Assembly (NCBI GenBank): GCA_017962025.1
Contig: JAGCWD010000085.1
Location: 1-58,363 of the forward strand
Reading direction: 5' to 3'
DNA: 58,363 bases
From: Bacteroidales bacterium
GTDB taxonomy: Bacteria; Bacteroidota; Bacteroidia; Bacteroidales; UBA932
Position 1 is the stretch's first letter, and each line of letters begins with the position of its first letter. The translations under genes and the position numbers were made by a program. Under the pieces are notes generated by a model. The model saw only the letters and a list, made by a program, of their open reading frames with translations. It ran no database searches and had not been told where the DNA came from. Below are positions 26,264 to 33,707 of the stretch, in pieces.

Positions 26264-26326
26264 CCCATTAGCAGATAGTGAATTAACAATATCGTTACCT
26301 GGTTGTTGATAACTTTAACAAATTCT

Positions 26327-26359
26327 TTTACCCAGAGCACGATTTATCTGCTATATTTG
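26327..26359 (+). promoter_or_regulatory. nrdD promoter
   Basis: TATATTTG (26352-26359) is a strong -7 box and TTTA (26327-26330) is a near-match -33 element, with a 21-bp spacer. Transcription should begin near 26365, immediately before the hairpin at 26367. Confidence 0.68.
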
Positions 26360-26366
26360 CGTCAGA

Positions 26367-26397
26367 AGGTTCGGACTGCCGAAGACAGTCCGAACCT
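26367..26397 (+). promoter_or_regulatory. Hairpin at the 5' end of the nrdD mRNA
   Basis: AGGTTCGGACTG (26367-26378) pairs perfectly with CAGTCCGAACCT (26386-26397) around a 7-base loop. Only CTTT follows, so it is not a convincing terminator. It lies at the predicted transcript start, suggesting a 5' stabilising stem or a regulatory element. Just before the start codon, TCACAATATATATATTC (26443-26459) loosely resembles an NrdR box, but this is weak. Confidence 0.6.
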
Positions 26398-26458
26398 CTT
26401 TAACCCCCGGGAAGGGACTGATGACCTACGACAATAACTTATCACAATATATATATTC

Positions 26459-28708
26459 ATGGATGTAACTGTAAGAAAGACCAACGGTTCGTTTGAAGAG
26501 TACGACAAGGTCAAACTGATGAACGGAATTCGCGAGGCCTACAAGACGGCCGGCGAAGAGTGTCCCGAGGCTGTAGTGGTGTCTATTGCTGAGAACCTCT
26601 ACATTTATGACAAGATCACGAGTCGTGAGATCAGGCGTCAGGTGGAAGAGAGCCTGATGTCGATCAACAAGAAAGTCGCGATCGCCTACATCGAGAAATT
26701 CGATGCCGGACTCGACCTCCGGAAGAAGAGGGACTTCATCAAGGACTATATCGCTGCCTCCAATGCTGCAACCGGCTCAAAGTTCGATGCCAACGCCAAT
26801 GTAACCCGCAAGAACATTGTCACCCTTGGCCAGGAACTCTACAAGGAGAACAACATCAAGCAGAACCGCTACATCATGAAGGACAAGATCAAGGCCCTGT
26901 ACGGACGCAACCTGGCGAGCCAGTACATCAAGGACCTCGAGAGCCATGTCCTCTACAAGCATGACGAGAGCGGTACTCCCGGCTACCCTTATTGCGTGGC
27001 CATCACGATGTATCCCTTCCTCATTGACGGTTTGAGGAACCTTGGCGGAGTGTCAATAGCTCCGACCGACCTCAAGTCATTCTGCGGCGAGTTTATCAAC
27101 CTCGTCTATTCCATCTCTTCCCAGTTCATGGGAGCTGTCGCCACACCTGAATTCCTCATGTACCTCGACTACTTCATCAGGAAGGACTATGGTGACGACT
27201 ACATCGACCATCTCGAGGATGTCGTAGAGATGAACGTCAAGAAGAGAACGCTTGTCAAGGTCATCGACAACTATTTCCAGCAGGTCGTGCATTCCATGAA
27301 CATGCCTGCAGGTAACAGGGGCTACCAGACAGTGTTCTGGAACATCAGCTACTTCGACGAGCCTTATTTCAGGGGTGTATTCGGAGACTTCCGTTTCCCG
27401 GACGGAAGCGCTCCCAGGTGGGACACCCTCTCATGGCTGCAGAAGCATTTCATGAACTGGTTCAACCAGGAAAGGAACCACTACATCCTGACTTTCCCCG
27501 TTGAGACCATGGCCCTCCTTACCGATGGAGCCGACGATTTCGCCGATCCAGACTATGCCGACTTTACCGCAGAGATGTGGTCAAAGGGTCACAGCTTCTT
27601 CTGCTACCTTTCCGACAGCCCGGACAGCCTCGCAAGCTGCTGCCGCCTGCGTAATTCCCTGACTGACCTCGACAAGAGCGATGCCTCTCACAACCACACC
27701 ACCCATCAGTACTCTATGGGAACGGCTTCGGTTTCGACAGGTTCCAAGTCTGTCATGACCATCAACCTCAACCGCCTTATCCAGCTTGCCACAAGGCGTT
27801 ATTTCCTTGAGAAGAAGGGAATAATGATCGATGGCGGAAAGGCTCTCCAGAGGGGTGATTACGACAAGAACCAGCTGTACGACTACATCCGCGCAGCCGT
27901 GACCGAGGAGACCGAGAGGGTTCACAAGTATCAGGTCGCTTTCAACGAGATCATCAAGGACTTCCTTAAGGCTCGCATGCTGGATGTGTACCAGGCTGGT
28001 TTCATCGACATGAAGCGCCAGTACCTTACCGTCGGTGTCAATGGTCTGACAGATGCAGCTGAATTCCTTGGACTGACCATCAGCCCCAACCCTGAGTACA
28101 ACGAGTTCGTGGATACCATCCTCGAGACCATCAACAGGGCTAACAGGAAGGACAAGACTGCCGATGCGATGTTCAACACCGAATTCGTTCCCGGTGAGAA
28201 CCTTTCCGGAAAGAATTACAGGTGGGACCAGAAGGACGGCTTCTACGTGTCTCCCAAGCACAACATGTACAGCTCGTATTTCTACAATCCTGAGGATGAC
28301 ACCCTCTCGATGATCGACAAGTTCAAGCTCCATGGCAACGACTATGTCAAGCATCTCGACGGTGGCTCAGCCCTCCACATGAACGTGGCCGAGCATCTGT
28401 CCAAGGACCAGTACAGGCAGCTTCTGAAGACCGCCGCCCACTACGGCACCAACTATTTTACCTTCAACTGCCGCAATACTGTCTGCAACGATTGCGGTTA
28501 CATCAGCAAGGATACCCTGGAGGTCTGCCCCAAGTGCGGCAGCCATAATCTCGACTACCTTACCCGCGTCATCGGTTATCTGAAGAGAGTCTCTTCTTTC
28601 AGTGAGATGCGTCAGATCGAGGCCGAGCACCGCTTCTACATCCATGAAGGCTCACGCGAGACGGTGAAGGCATCGGCTCCAGTCTACGTCGAGAAGACCA
28701 GGATATGA
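26459..28708 (+). CDS. nrdD: Anaerobic ribonucleoside-triphosphate reductase
   Basis: The class III enzyme makes dNTPs from NTPs by glycyl-radical chemistry without oxygen. The 749-residue protein has an N-terminal ATP-cone (1-95), which senses dATP/ATP, then the large alpha/beta barrel with the catalytic-loop cysteine region (SCCRLRN), the zinc site CNDCG/CPKC (about 677-694) and the C-terminal glycyl radical motif RVIGYL (Gly706). It overlaps nrdG by 4 bp, so the activase is translationally coupled. The ATG at 26459 gives the normal ATP-cone start. Confidence 0.97.
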   Translation: MDVTVRKTNGSFEEYDKVKLMNGIREAYKTAGEECPEAVVVSIAENLYIYDKITSREIRRQVEESLMSINKKVAIAYIEKFDAGLDLRKKRDFIKDYIAASNAATGSKFDANANVTRKNIVTLGQELYKENNIKQNRYIMKDKIKALYGRNLASQYIKDLESHVLYKHDESGTPGYPYCVAITMYPFLIDGLRNLGGVSIAPTDLKSFCGEFINLVYSISSQFMGAVATPEFLMYLDYFIRKDYGDDYIDHLEDVVEMNVKKRTLVKVIDNYFQQVVHSMNMPAGNRGYQTVFWNISYFDEPYFRGVFGDFRFPDGSAPRWDTLSWLQKHFMNWFNQERNHYILTFPVETMALLTDGADDFADPDYADFTAEMWSKGHSFFCYLSDSPDSLASCCRLRNSLTDLDKSDASHNHTTHQYSMGTASVSTGSKSVMTINLNRLIQLATRRYFLEKKGIMIDGGKALQRGDYDKNQLYDYIRAAVTEETERVHKYQVAFNEIIKDFLKARMLDVYQAGFIDMKRQYLTVGVNGLTDAAEFLGLTISPNPEYNEFVDTILETINRANRKDKTADAMFNTEFVPGENLSGKNYRWDQKDGFYVSPKHNMYSSYFYNPEDDTLSMIDKFKLHGNDYVKHLDGGSALHMNVAEHLSKDQYRQLLKTAAHYGTNYFTFNCRNTVCNDCGYISKDTLEVCPKCGSHNLDYLTRVIGYLKRVSSFSEMRQIEAEHRFYIHEGSRETVKASAPVYVEKTRI

Positions 28709-29205
28709 TTAAATACGTTCCCGAGATGACCTCCGTGGTCATCGAGGAGATACCTGACAGAGTTACCTTGGCGGTTGACATCAGCAACTGCCAAGGTAAT
28801 TGCGTTGGGTGCCATTCTCCTTTCCTTAAAGAGGATGTCGGAGAAGAACTTACCGCCGATGTCATCGACAAGCTGGTCGCTGACAATTTCGGAGTTGATT
28901 GCTTCCTTTTCCTGGGCGAGGGGAATGACCCGGAGACCCTTATAGCCCTTGCCGACCATGTCCGTTCCATAGGTCTGGCTCCGGCTTTATATTCAGGACG
29001 CCGTGATGTCGAGAGGGCTCTTTACATGACCTTTGACTACGTCAAGATCGGGCCTTATCTAGAGCATTTCGGCCCCCTTAACTCTCCCACTACCAACCAA
29101 CGTCTTTACAAGGTTACTCACGACACCTCTTCCAAGCCGGACTACCGTTTGACCGACATCACCTCCCGCTTCTGGCATCGGGGCATCGACCCGAATGCCA
29201 AATAG
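28705..29205 (+). CDS. nrdG: Anaerobic RNR activating protein
   Basis: NrdG uses SAM and a [4Fe-4S] cluster to install the glycyl radical in NrdD. The 166-residue radical SAM protein has the cluster motif CQGNCVGC (Cys29, Cys33, Cys36) and FLGEGNDPETL as the SAM-contact region. It starts within the last codons of nrdD (ATGA overlap). An intergenic repeat (element C) follows the stop. Confidence 0.95.
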   Translation: MIKYVPEMTSVVIEEIPDRVTLAVDISNCQGNCVGCHSPFLKEDVGEELTADVIDKLVADNFGVDCFLFLGEGNDPETLIALADHVRSIGLAPALYSGRRDVERALYMTFDYVKIGPYLEHFGPLNSPTTNQRLYKVTHDTSSKPDYRLTDITSRFWHRGIDPNAK

Positions 29206-29221
29206 CTTCTCTCGTCCCACA

Positions 29222-29271
29222 GTTCGCTTCGCTCCGTTCCCCCTCTTCCAGCACCGAGGGTGGCTTGGTTC
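29222..29271. repeat. Degenerate intergenic repeat (element C)
   Basis: GTTCGCTTCGCTCCG (29222-29236) is identical to 23398-23412 of element B and is followed in both by a C-rich stretch ending CCCTCTT. Then CACCGAGGGTGG and TTGGTTC (29252-29271) match the core of elements A and B with a few changes. No clear outer inverted repeat remains. It lies just after nrdG, so this copy also sits at a gene 3' end. Confidence 0.65.
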
Positions 29272-29379
29272 CGCCCTGCCGTATCCTTCCTGAACACACC
29301 TCTGGACGTTGCGAGAGATTTTGTAATTCTAACAAGCTGAATATCAATGCCATTTATCCCGGTTGCGAGATTTTTTATT

Positions 29380-29412
29380 TTTGGAAATATAGAAGGACTG
29401 ATTGTAACTTTG
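29380..29412 (+). promoter_or_regulatory. Promoter of the DUF4837 gene
   Basis: TTTG (29380-29383) and TAACTTTG (29405-29412) are separated by 21 bp, with the start codon 20 bp further on. A good Bacteroidota promoter. Confidence 0.75.
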
Positions 29413-29432
29413 CATTACCAATTTCGTGTGTT

Positions 29433-30440
29433 ATGAAAACTTTATTCAAGTTAGCGGCAATGGCCGTGATGGTTATTGCCGCTATTTCATGCAAGTCCAG
29501 CAGCAGAGCTCTCCTGCCTAACGTTAGCGGTATGGCAGGAGAGGTAATTGTGGTCATCGACCGGGATTCCTGGGAGGGAAACCTTGGAAACGAAGTCAGG
29601 GGAATCCTCGCGAGGGATTGCGAGTTCCTTCCACAGAGGGAACCGCTCTATTCCCTGGTCAATCTTGCTCCCGGCTCTTTCACCGATATGTTCAAGTACC
29701 ACAGGAACATAGTCATATTCAATATTGACACTACCGTCCAGAAGCAGGGCGTCGTCTATCGCACTGACGTCTGGGCAAAGCCGCAGTGTGTCATCCAGCT
29801 CAATGCGAGCTGCCCTGATTCAGCGATAGTCGTTCTTCAGAAGAATGGCGAGAACGTCGCCGGAGCCATCGAACAGGCAGAGAGGAACCGTGTCATAACC
29901 AATACTCTTCTCTATGAGGAGACTCCACTTTCCCTGGTTGTCGAGGAGATGATTGGCGGAAAGGTCCATTTCCCCATGGGTTACAACCTGAAGAAAAAGA
30001 CGGATGACTTCATCTGGATCGCCGATGAGAAACAGTATACCACCCAGGGTGTGTTCATCTACAAGTATCCGGTGACTGAAGAAGATCCTTTCACGGAGGA
30101 GAACATCATAGCGCATCGTGATGCCTTCCTCAAGAACTATGTCCCCGGCATGTTTGACAACACCTACATGATCACCAGCCAGTACATTACCCCCGGGGTC
30201 AAGTTCCTGCGTTACCATGACCTGGATTTCGCAGAGACCAGGGGACTCTGGGAGGTTTACAATGATTTCATGGGTGGTCCCTTCGTCTCCCATTCCTTCT
30301 ACAGCAAGGATGGAAAGGACATTATTGTGCTGGAGGCCTGGGTCTATGCCGCAAAGTATGACAAACGGCAGTACATGCGCCAGACGGAGTCCTTGCTCTA
30401 CTCCTTTGAATGGAGCAAGGATGAAACTAGTGAAAATTAG
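29433..30440 (+). CDS. DUF4837 lipoprotein
   Basis: The 335-residue protein begins at the ATG at 29433 with a lipoprotein signal (VMVIAAISCKSS). The LLPNVSGMAGEVIVVIDRD block, REPLYSLVNLAPGSFTDMFK and the C-terminal WEVYNDFMGGPFVSHSF block are characteristic of DUF4837, a conserved Bacteroidota family of unknown function. An open frame runs upstream to 29265 but would place the signal peptide internally and contain the promoter. It is a single-gene unit ahead of tRNA-Glu. Confidence 0.87.
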   Translation: MKTLFKLAAMAVMVIAAISCKSSSRALLPNVSGMAGEVIVVIDRDSWEGNLGNEVRGILARDCEFLPQREPLYSLVNLAPGSFTDMFKYHRNIVIFNIDTTVQKQGVVYRTDVWAKPQCVIQLNASCPDSAIVVLQKNGENVAGAIEQAERNRVITNTLLYEETPLSLVVEEMIGGKVHFPMGYNLKKKTDDFIWIADEKQYTTQGVFIYKYPVTEEDPFTEENIIAHRDAFLKNYVPGMFDNTYMITSQYITPGVKFLRYHDLDFAETRGLWEVYNDFMGGPFVSHSFYSKDGKDIIVLEAWVYAAKYDKRQYMRQTESLLYSFEWSKDETSEN

Positions 30441-30462
30441 TTGGGAAGAAGGCTAAATTTAT

Positions 30463-30493
30463 TTTGACGGGTCAAAAATAATCTCTATATTTG
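30463..30493 (+). promoter_or_regulatory. Promoter of tRNA-Glu/rpsT/tRNA-Pro
   Basis: TTTG (30463-30466) and TATATTTG (30486-30493) are separated by 19 bp. The transcript would run through tRNA-Glu, rpsT and tRNA-Pro to the terminator at 30975, with a leader of about 30 nt before the tRNA. Confidence 0.77.
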
Positions 30494-30530
30494 CATCCCA
30501 ATTTGGCGAATAGCGCCTTTTAGGCTATTT

Positions 30531-30605
30531 GGTGGGTTCGTATAACGGTTAGTACTCGGGATTTTCATTCCCGCAATAGGAGTTCGATTCTCCTACCCAC
30601 TACCA
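30531..30605 (+). tRNA. tRNA-Glu (anticodon TTC), CCA encoded
   Basis: The acceptor GGTGGGT (30531-30537) pairs with ACCCACT, with a G-U first pair. The anticodon stem CGGGA/TCCCG encloses TTTTCAT, giving anticodon TTC. The T arm is AGGAG/CTCCT with TTCGATT. Discriminator A and CCA end at 30605. It lies 21 bp before rpsT and probably shares its transcript. Confidence 0.94.
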
Positions 30606-30626
30606 AAATATTAAAAAATAGAAACG

Positions 30627-30881
30627 ATGGCAAATCACGCATCAGCAAAAAAAGCCAATCGCCAGAGCGAAAGGCGCAGATTGCATAACAAGTATTATGC
30701 AAAGTCGACGCGGAACGCGATCCGCGCAATTAGGAACACAACTGACAAGAAGGCTGCCGAGGAAGGCGCACCGAAGGTCTATGCAATGATCGACAAGCTT
30801 GCAAAAATCGGTGTTATCCACAAGAACAAGGCTTCCAACCTCAAGAGCGGCATCGCAGTCTACATCAACAAGCTCAGCTAA
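30627..30881 (+). CDS. rpsT: 30S ribosomal protein S20 (bS20)
   Basis: The 84-residue, lysine/alanine-rich helical protein (MANHASAKKANRQSERRR; AKIGVIHKNKASNLKS) is bS20, which binds 16S rRNA in the 30S body. It is enclosed between two tRNA genes in one short unit. Confidence 0.97.
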   Translation: MANHASAKKANRQSERRRLHNKYYAKSTRNAIRAIRNTTDKKAAEEGAPKVYAMIDKLAKIGVIHKNKASNLKSGIAVYINKLS

Positions 30882-30889
30882 GGAGCAAT

Positions 30890-30966
30890 CGGGATGTAGC
30901 GCAGTTGGCTAGCGCACTACGTTCGGGACGTAGGGGTCGTCCGTTCGAGTCGGATCATCCCGACCA
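30890..30966 (+). tRNA. tRNA-Pro (anticodon CGG), CCA encoded
   Basis: The acceptor CGGGATG (30890-30896) pairs with CATCCCG. The anticodon stem CTACG/CGTAG encloses TTCGGGA, giving CGG. The T arm carries GTTCGAG. Discriminator A is at 30963 and CCA ends at 30966. A strong terminator follows. Confidence 0.95.
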
Positions 30967-30974
30967 GACTAAAA

Positions 30975-31004
30975 AGACAGCTGGAATTCCAGCTGTCTAT
31001 TTTT
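30975..31004 (+). terminator. Terminator after tRNA-Pro
   Basis: AGACAGCTGG (30975-30984) pairs perfectly with CCAGCTGTCT (30989-30998) around AATT, followed by ATTTTT. It closes the tRNA-Glu/rpsT/tRNA-Pro unit. Confidence 0.93.
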
Positions 31005-31010
31005 GTGATA

Positions 31011-31246
31011 TTGTTCAAGGTGTAATCTTAGCCTTGGGACCATGAACGGAAATATGCGCTATACTGCAACATCCTGTTCAAGGTCTTGGCCATGGAATTA
31101 CACCTTGTACAAACACTAATAGGAAATAATGAACGGGCGTGATTTGTAAATAGTTGGGAACCTGGTAATTGTCATTAGGCCATCCCCGCAAAAAGCCTGG
31201 ATGGCCAATCCGCTTCTTATTGAAAGTCAGTCAGTTGCAAATCACG
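31011..31246. repeat. Nested inverted repeats in a gene-free stretch
   Basis: Between the tRNA-Pro terminator and the 3' end of the gene at 31312 there is no credible gene. Two inverted-repeat units are visible. In the first, the 16-base arms 31011-31026 and 31097-31112 match at 15 of 16 positions. In the second, CGTGATTTGTAA (31138-31149) faces TTGCAAATCACG (31235-31246) with one mismatch and encloses a perfect GGCCATCC/GGATGGCC hairpin (31178-31185 and 31199-31206). TGTTCAAGGT also occurs as a direct repeat (31012 and 31075). These may be remnants of small non-autonomous elements or a structured RNA. Confidence 0.6.
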
Positions 31247-31311
31247 TCAGAGGTGCTTCAAGGAATCTTATCTGAGAATCTGAACACACCGTGATTTCCT
31301 TAGCAAACTAT

Positions 31312-32343
31312 TTACTTCATATCCCTAAGCAGAACCTTGATTCCAGGCAGTCGGGAGGGGAGCTCAGACAAGTCAGTCTGGCTGAAATGATAGGGGATCA
31401 GGACCTTGGGAGTGATGATCCTGGCTGCGGTCACGCACTGGTCAACTGTCATGGTGTAGGGTTGGTTGACCGGGAGGAAAGCGACGTCGATGTCTTCCAG
31501 TTCCGCCATTTCAGGTATGAACTCGGTATCTCCTGCGACATATACCCTGAATCCGTCGAAGAACAGGACATATCCGTTGCCGTTGCCCTTGGGATGGAAG
31601 TTCTCGCGTCCCTTTGTAGTGTTGTAAGCGGGTACTGCGAAGATGATTACACGGCCGGGGAGATTGCCTGTCTCACCGTTTTCCATAACGACACCATGGC
31701 CGATCTTGTCCCAGCTCTTGTGGTTCATTACAAGCCTTGTGTTGTCGTTTGACAGCAGATTGATGGCAACCTCGTCCAGATGGTCGCCATGCTCGTGGGT
31801 GATCAGTATGGCGTCCGCCTTGGGGAATTCAGCTCCATAGTCGGTAGGTTTTCCATGTTCCGTGACGGGATCGACATGGATCCATTTACCTTTGAAAGAA
31901 AAGGCAAGGGTGCCGTGCTTGATCAGGGTAATGTCAATGGGGAGGTTGCTGTCCGAGTAGAATCTCTCGACAGGATAGACATTAACCGGACGTCCGGCAT
32001 CAGTCCATGCCTGGTACCCTCCGATAAGGTTGTTGACATTGTAACCGGCCTTGACAAGCGCTGCAGATGCTTCGCCGCTGCGCTTTCCGGTCCTGCAATA
32101 GACTGCCACAGGACAATCCTTGGGTACTGAGGCTTTGAAAAGTTCGATGAAATCAGCTGAGTTGAAATCGATGTTGGTAGCTCCGGGAATATGTCCTGCG
32201 GAATATTCCTCTGCAGTGCGTACGTCGACCAGAGCAGCCTTGCCTTCACTGAGCAGGGCTGCGAATTCGGCGACATTGAGGTCGGCCTGGCTGCTGCCGG
32301 CGAAGAGTCCCAGAAGTGCTGAGATGATAGACATGAGTTTCAT
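31312..32343 (-). CDS. Rhodanese domain fused to UlaG-like metallo-beta-lactamase hydrolase
   Basis: The 343-residue protein starts with a probable signal peptide (ISALLGLFAGSSQA). A rhodanese domain (about 22-120) follows, with the active Cys in VYCRTGKRSG (Cys83). Residues about 135-343 form a UlaG-like metallo-beta-lactamase domain with THEHGDHLD (metal ligands His183, His185, Asp187, His188). The order is the reverse of the known persulfide dioxygenase-rhodanese fusions and the hydrolase is of another subgroup. Periplasmic sulfur transfer coupled to hydrolysis is conceivable but unproven. It is the last gene of the minus-strand run that begins with the M23 gene at 35734. Confidence 0.85.
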   Translation of the reverse strand: MKLMSIISALLGLFAGSSQADLNVAEFAALLSEGKAALVDVRTAEEYSAGHIPGATNIDFNSADFIELFKASVPKDCPVAVYCRTGKRSGEASAALVKAGYNVNNLIGGYQAWTDAGRPVNVYPVERFYSDSNLPIDITLIKHGTLAFSFKGKWIHVDPVTEHGKPTDYGAEFPKADAILITHEHGDHLDEVAINLLSNDNTRLVMNHKSWDKIGHGVVMENGETGNLPGRVIIFAVPAYNTTKGRENFHPKGNGNGYVLFFDGFRVYVAGDTEFIPEMAELEDIDVAFLPVNQPYTMTVDQCVTAARIITPKVLIPYHFSQTDLSELPSRLPGIKVLLRDMK

Positions 32344-32365
32344 AATATTACTGAAATAGGGTTTA

Positions 32366-33703
32366 TCAGTGGATAAGTCTCCTGATGTCGTTGCCGAAGG
32401 CGAGTACCATCAGCAGCAGGAGGAGGATCATTCCGATGACCTGGGCCACTTCGAGGAACTTGTCGCTCGGTTTGCGGCCGGTGATCATCTCATAGAGGCA
32501 GAAGACAATGTGTCCTCCGTCAAGGGCGGGGATAGGAAGCAGGTTCATCACTCCCAGCATTATTGAAAGAAGTGCCAGGATGTGGATGAAGCGGAACCAG
32601 TCCCATGTGGAAGGGAAGACCTGCCCGATGGCGATGAAACTGCCGACGGACTTGTAGGCCTCGGTCTTAGGAGTGGCCAGGAGCTTGAGGTCCCGCAGAT
32701 AACCTCCTATTGTGCTGAAAGTGAGGTCGAATCCTGCAGGGATGGCTTCAATCACCGAATATGTCTTAGTGGTGTAGGAAGGAACCTGCGTGTAGGCCCC
32801 GATCCTGCCCAGGGAGTCTACCTGGACCGGTATGGTCAATGTGTCGGTCCCACGGAGCACGGATGCATTCACTATGGTTCCCGGCACTCCGGCAAGGTAT
32901 GCCTTCATGTCCTGGATGAACGGGGTACTTATGCTGTCAAGGGCCACGATCCGGTCACCATGGAGGAGACCTGAATCGAAATTGGCAGAACTCTTCATGA
33001 GGGAATCAATCACGAAAGGAACTGCGAGGTCGAACATGTCGGGAGTGTTAAGCACATCTCCGATCATGGAGTGGTCTATGTAGATGTCAAGGGTGTCTCC
33101 GTCACGGAGGACAGTGACCTTTTCAACGTTCCTGCGGGCAAGGTCTGCTTGAAGCATTCCGAAATTCTCCGGGACATAGTCGTCCATGCTGAGTATCCGG
33201 TCACCGGCCTTGAAGCCCATTTCTATTCCGAGTTCGTTGGGGTAGATGCTGCTGCCTTCGTTCTGGATGTATGAACTGCCCCATATCGCCATAATGGCTA
33301 TGTAACAGAGTATGGCAAAAATGAAATTATAAAGAACCCCGCCGACCATTACTAGAAGCCTTTGCCAGGCAGGTTTGGTACGGAATTCCCAAGGCTGCGG
33401 ATCCTTCTTGAGAGCCTCCGTGTCCATGCTCTCGTCAATCATGCCGCTGATCTTGCAATAACCGCCGAGAGGCAGCCAGCCGATGCCATATTCAGTCTCC
33501 CAATCCTTTGCTTTTGGGAAAAGACGGGTAAAGAATTTCCCCTTGGTGCTGAAAAGTTTGCTGGATCCTATGTCGAAAAAGAGGAAGAACTTCTCCACGC
33601 GGATACCAAACAACTTCGCGAAAGAGAAGTGACCGAATTCGTGTATGACGATCAGGACCGATAGTGCAAGGATCACTTGCAATATCTTCATAAGAACTTC
33701 CAT
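32366..33703 (-). CDS. rseP: Site-2 intramembrane metalloprotease RseP
   Basis: RseP cleaves transmembrane anti-sigma factors and remnant signal peptides within the inner membrane. The 445-residue protein has the zinc motif HEFGH (His21, Glu22, His25) in the first membrane segment, two tandem PDZ-like regions (about 150-330) and the third zinc ligand in NLLPIPALDGGH near residue 395. MKILQV four residues later could be the start instead. It lies 4 bp after dxr, the usual dxr-rseP pairing. Confidence 0.95.
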   Translation of the reverse strand: MEVLMKILQVILALSVLIVIHEFGHFSFAKLFGIRVEKFFLFFDIGSSKLFSTKGKFFTRLFPKAKDWETEYGIGWLPLGGYCKISGMIDESMDTEALKKDPQPWEFRTKPAWQRLLVMVGGVLYNFIFAILCYIAIMAIWGSSYIQNEGSSIYPNELGIEMGFKAGDRILSMDDYVPENFGMLQADLARRNVEKVTVLRDGDTLDIYIDHSMIGDVLNTPDMFDLAVPFVIDSLMKSSANFDSGLLHGDRIVALDSISTPFIQDMKAYLAGVPGTIVNASVLRGTDTLTIPVQVDSLGRIGAYTQVPSYTTKTYSVIEAIPAGFDLTFSTIGGYLRDLKLLATPKTEAYKSVGSFIAIGQVFPSTWDWFRFIHILALLSIMLGVMNLLPIPALDGGHIVFCLYEMITGRKPSDKFLEVAQVIGMILLLLLMVLAFGNDIRRLIH

Positions 33704-33707
33704 GGCT

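Noticed and set aside
27581-28354. Minus-strand open frame opposite nrdD (257 codons)
   Set aside because: Fully antisense to a conserved catalytic region; composition is typical of a shadow frame.
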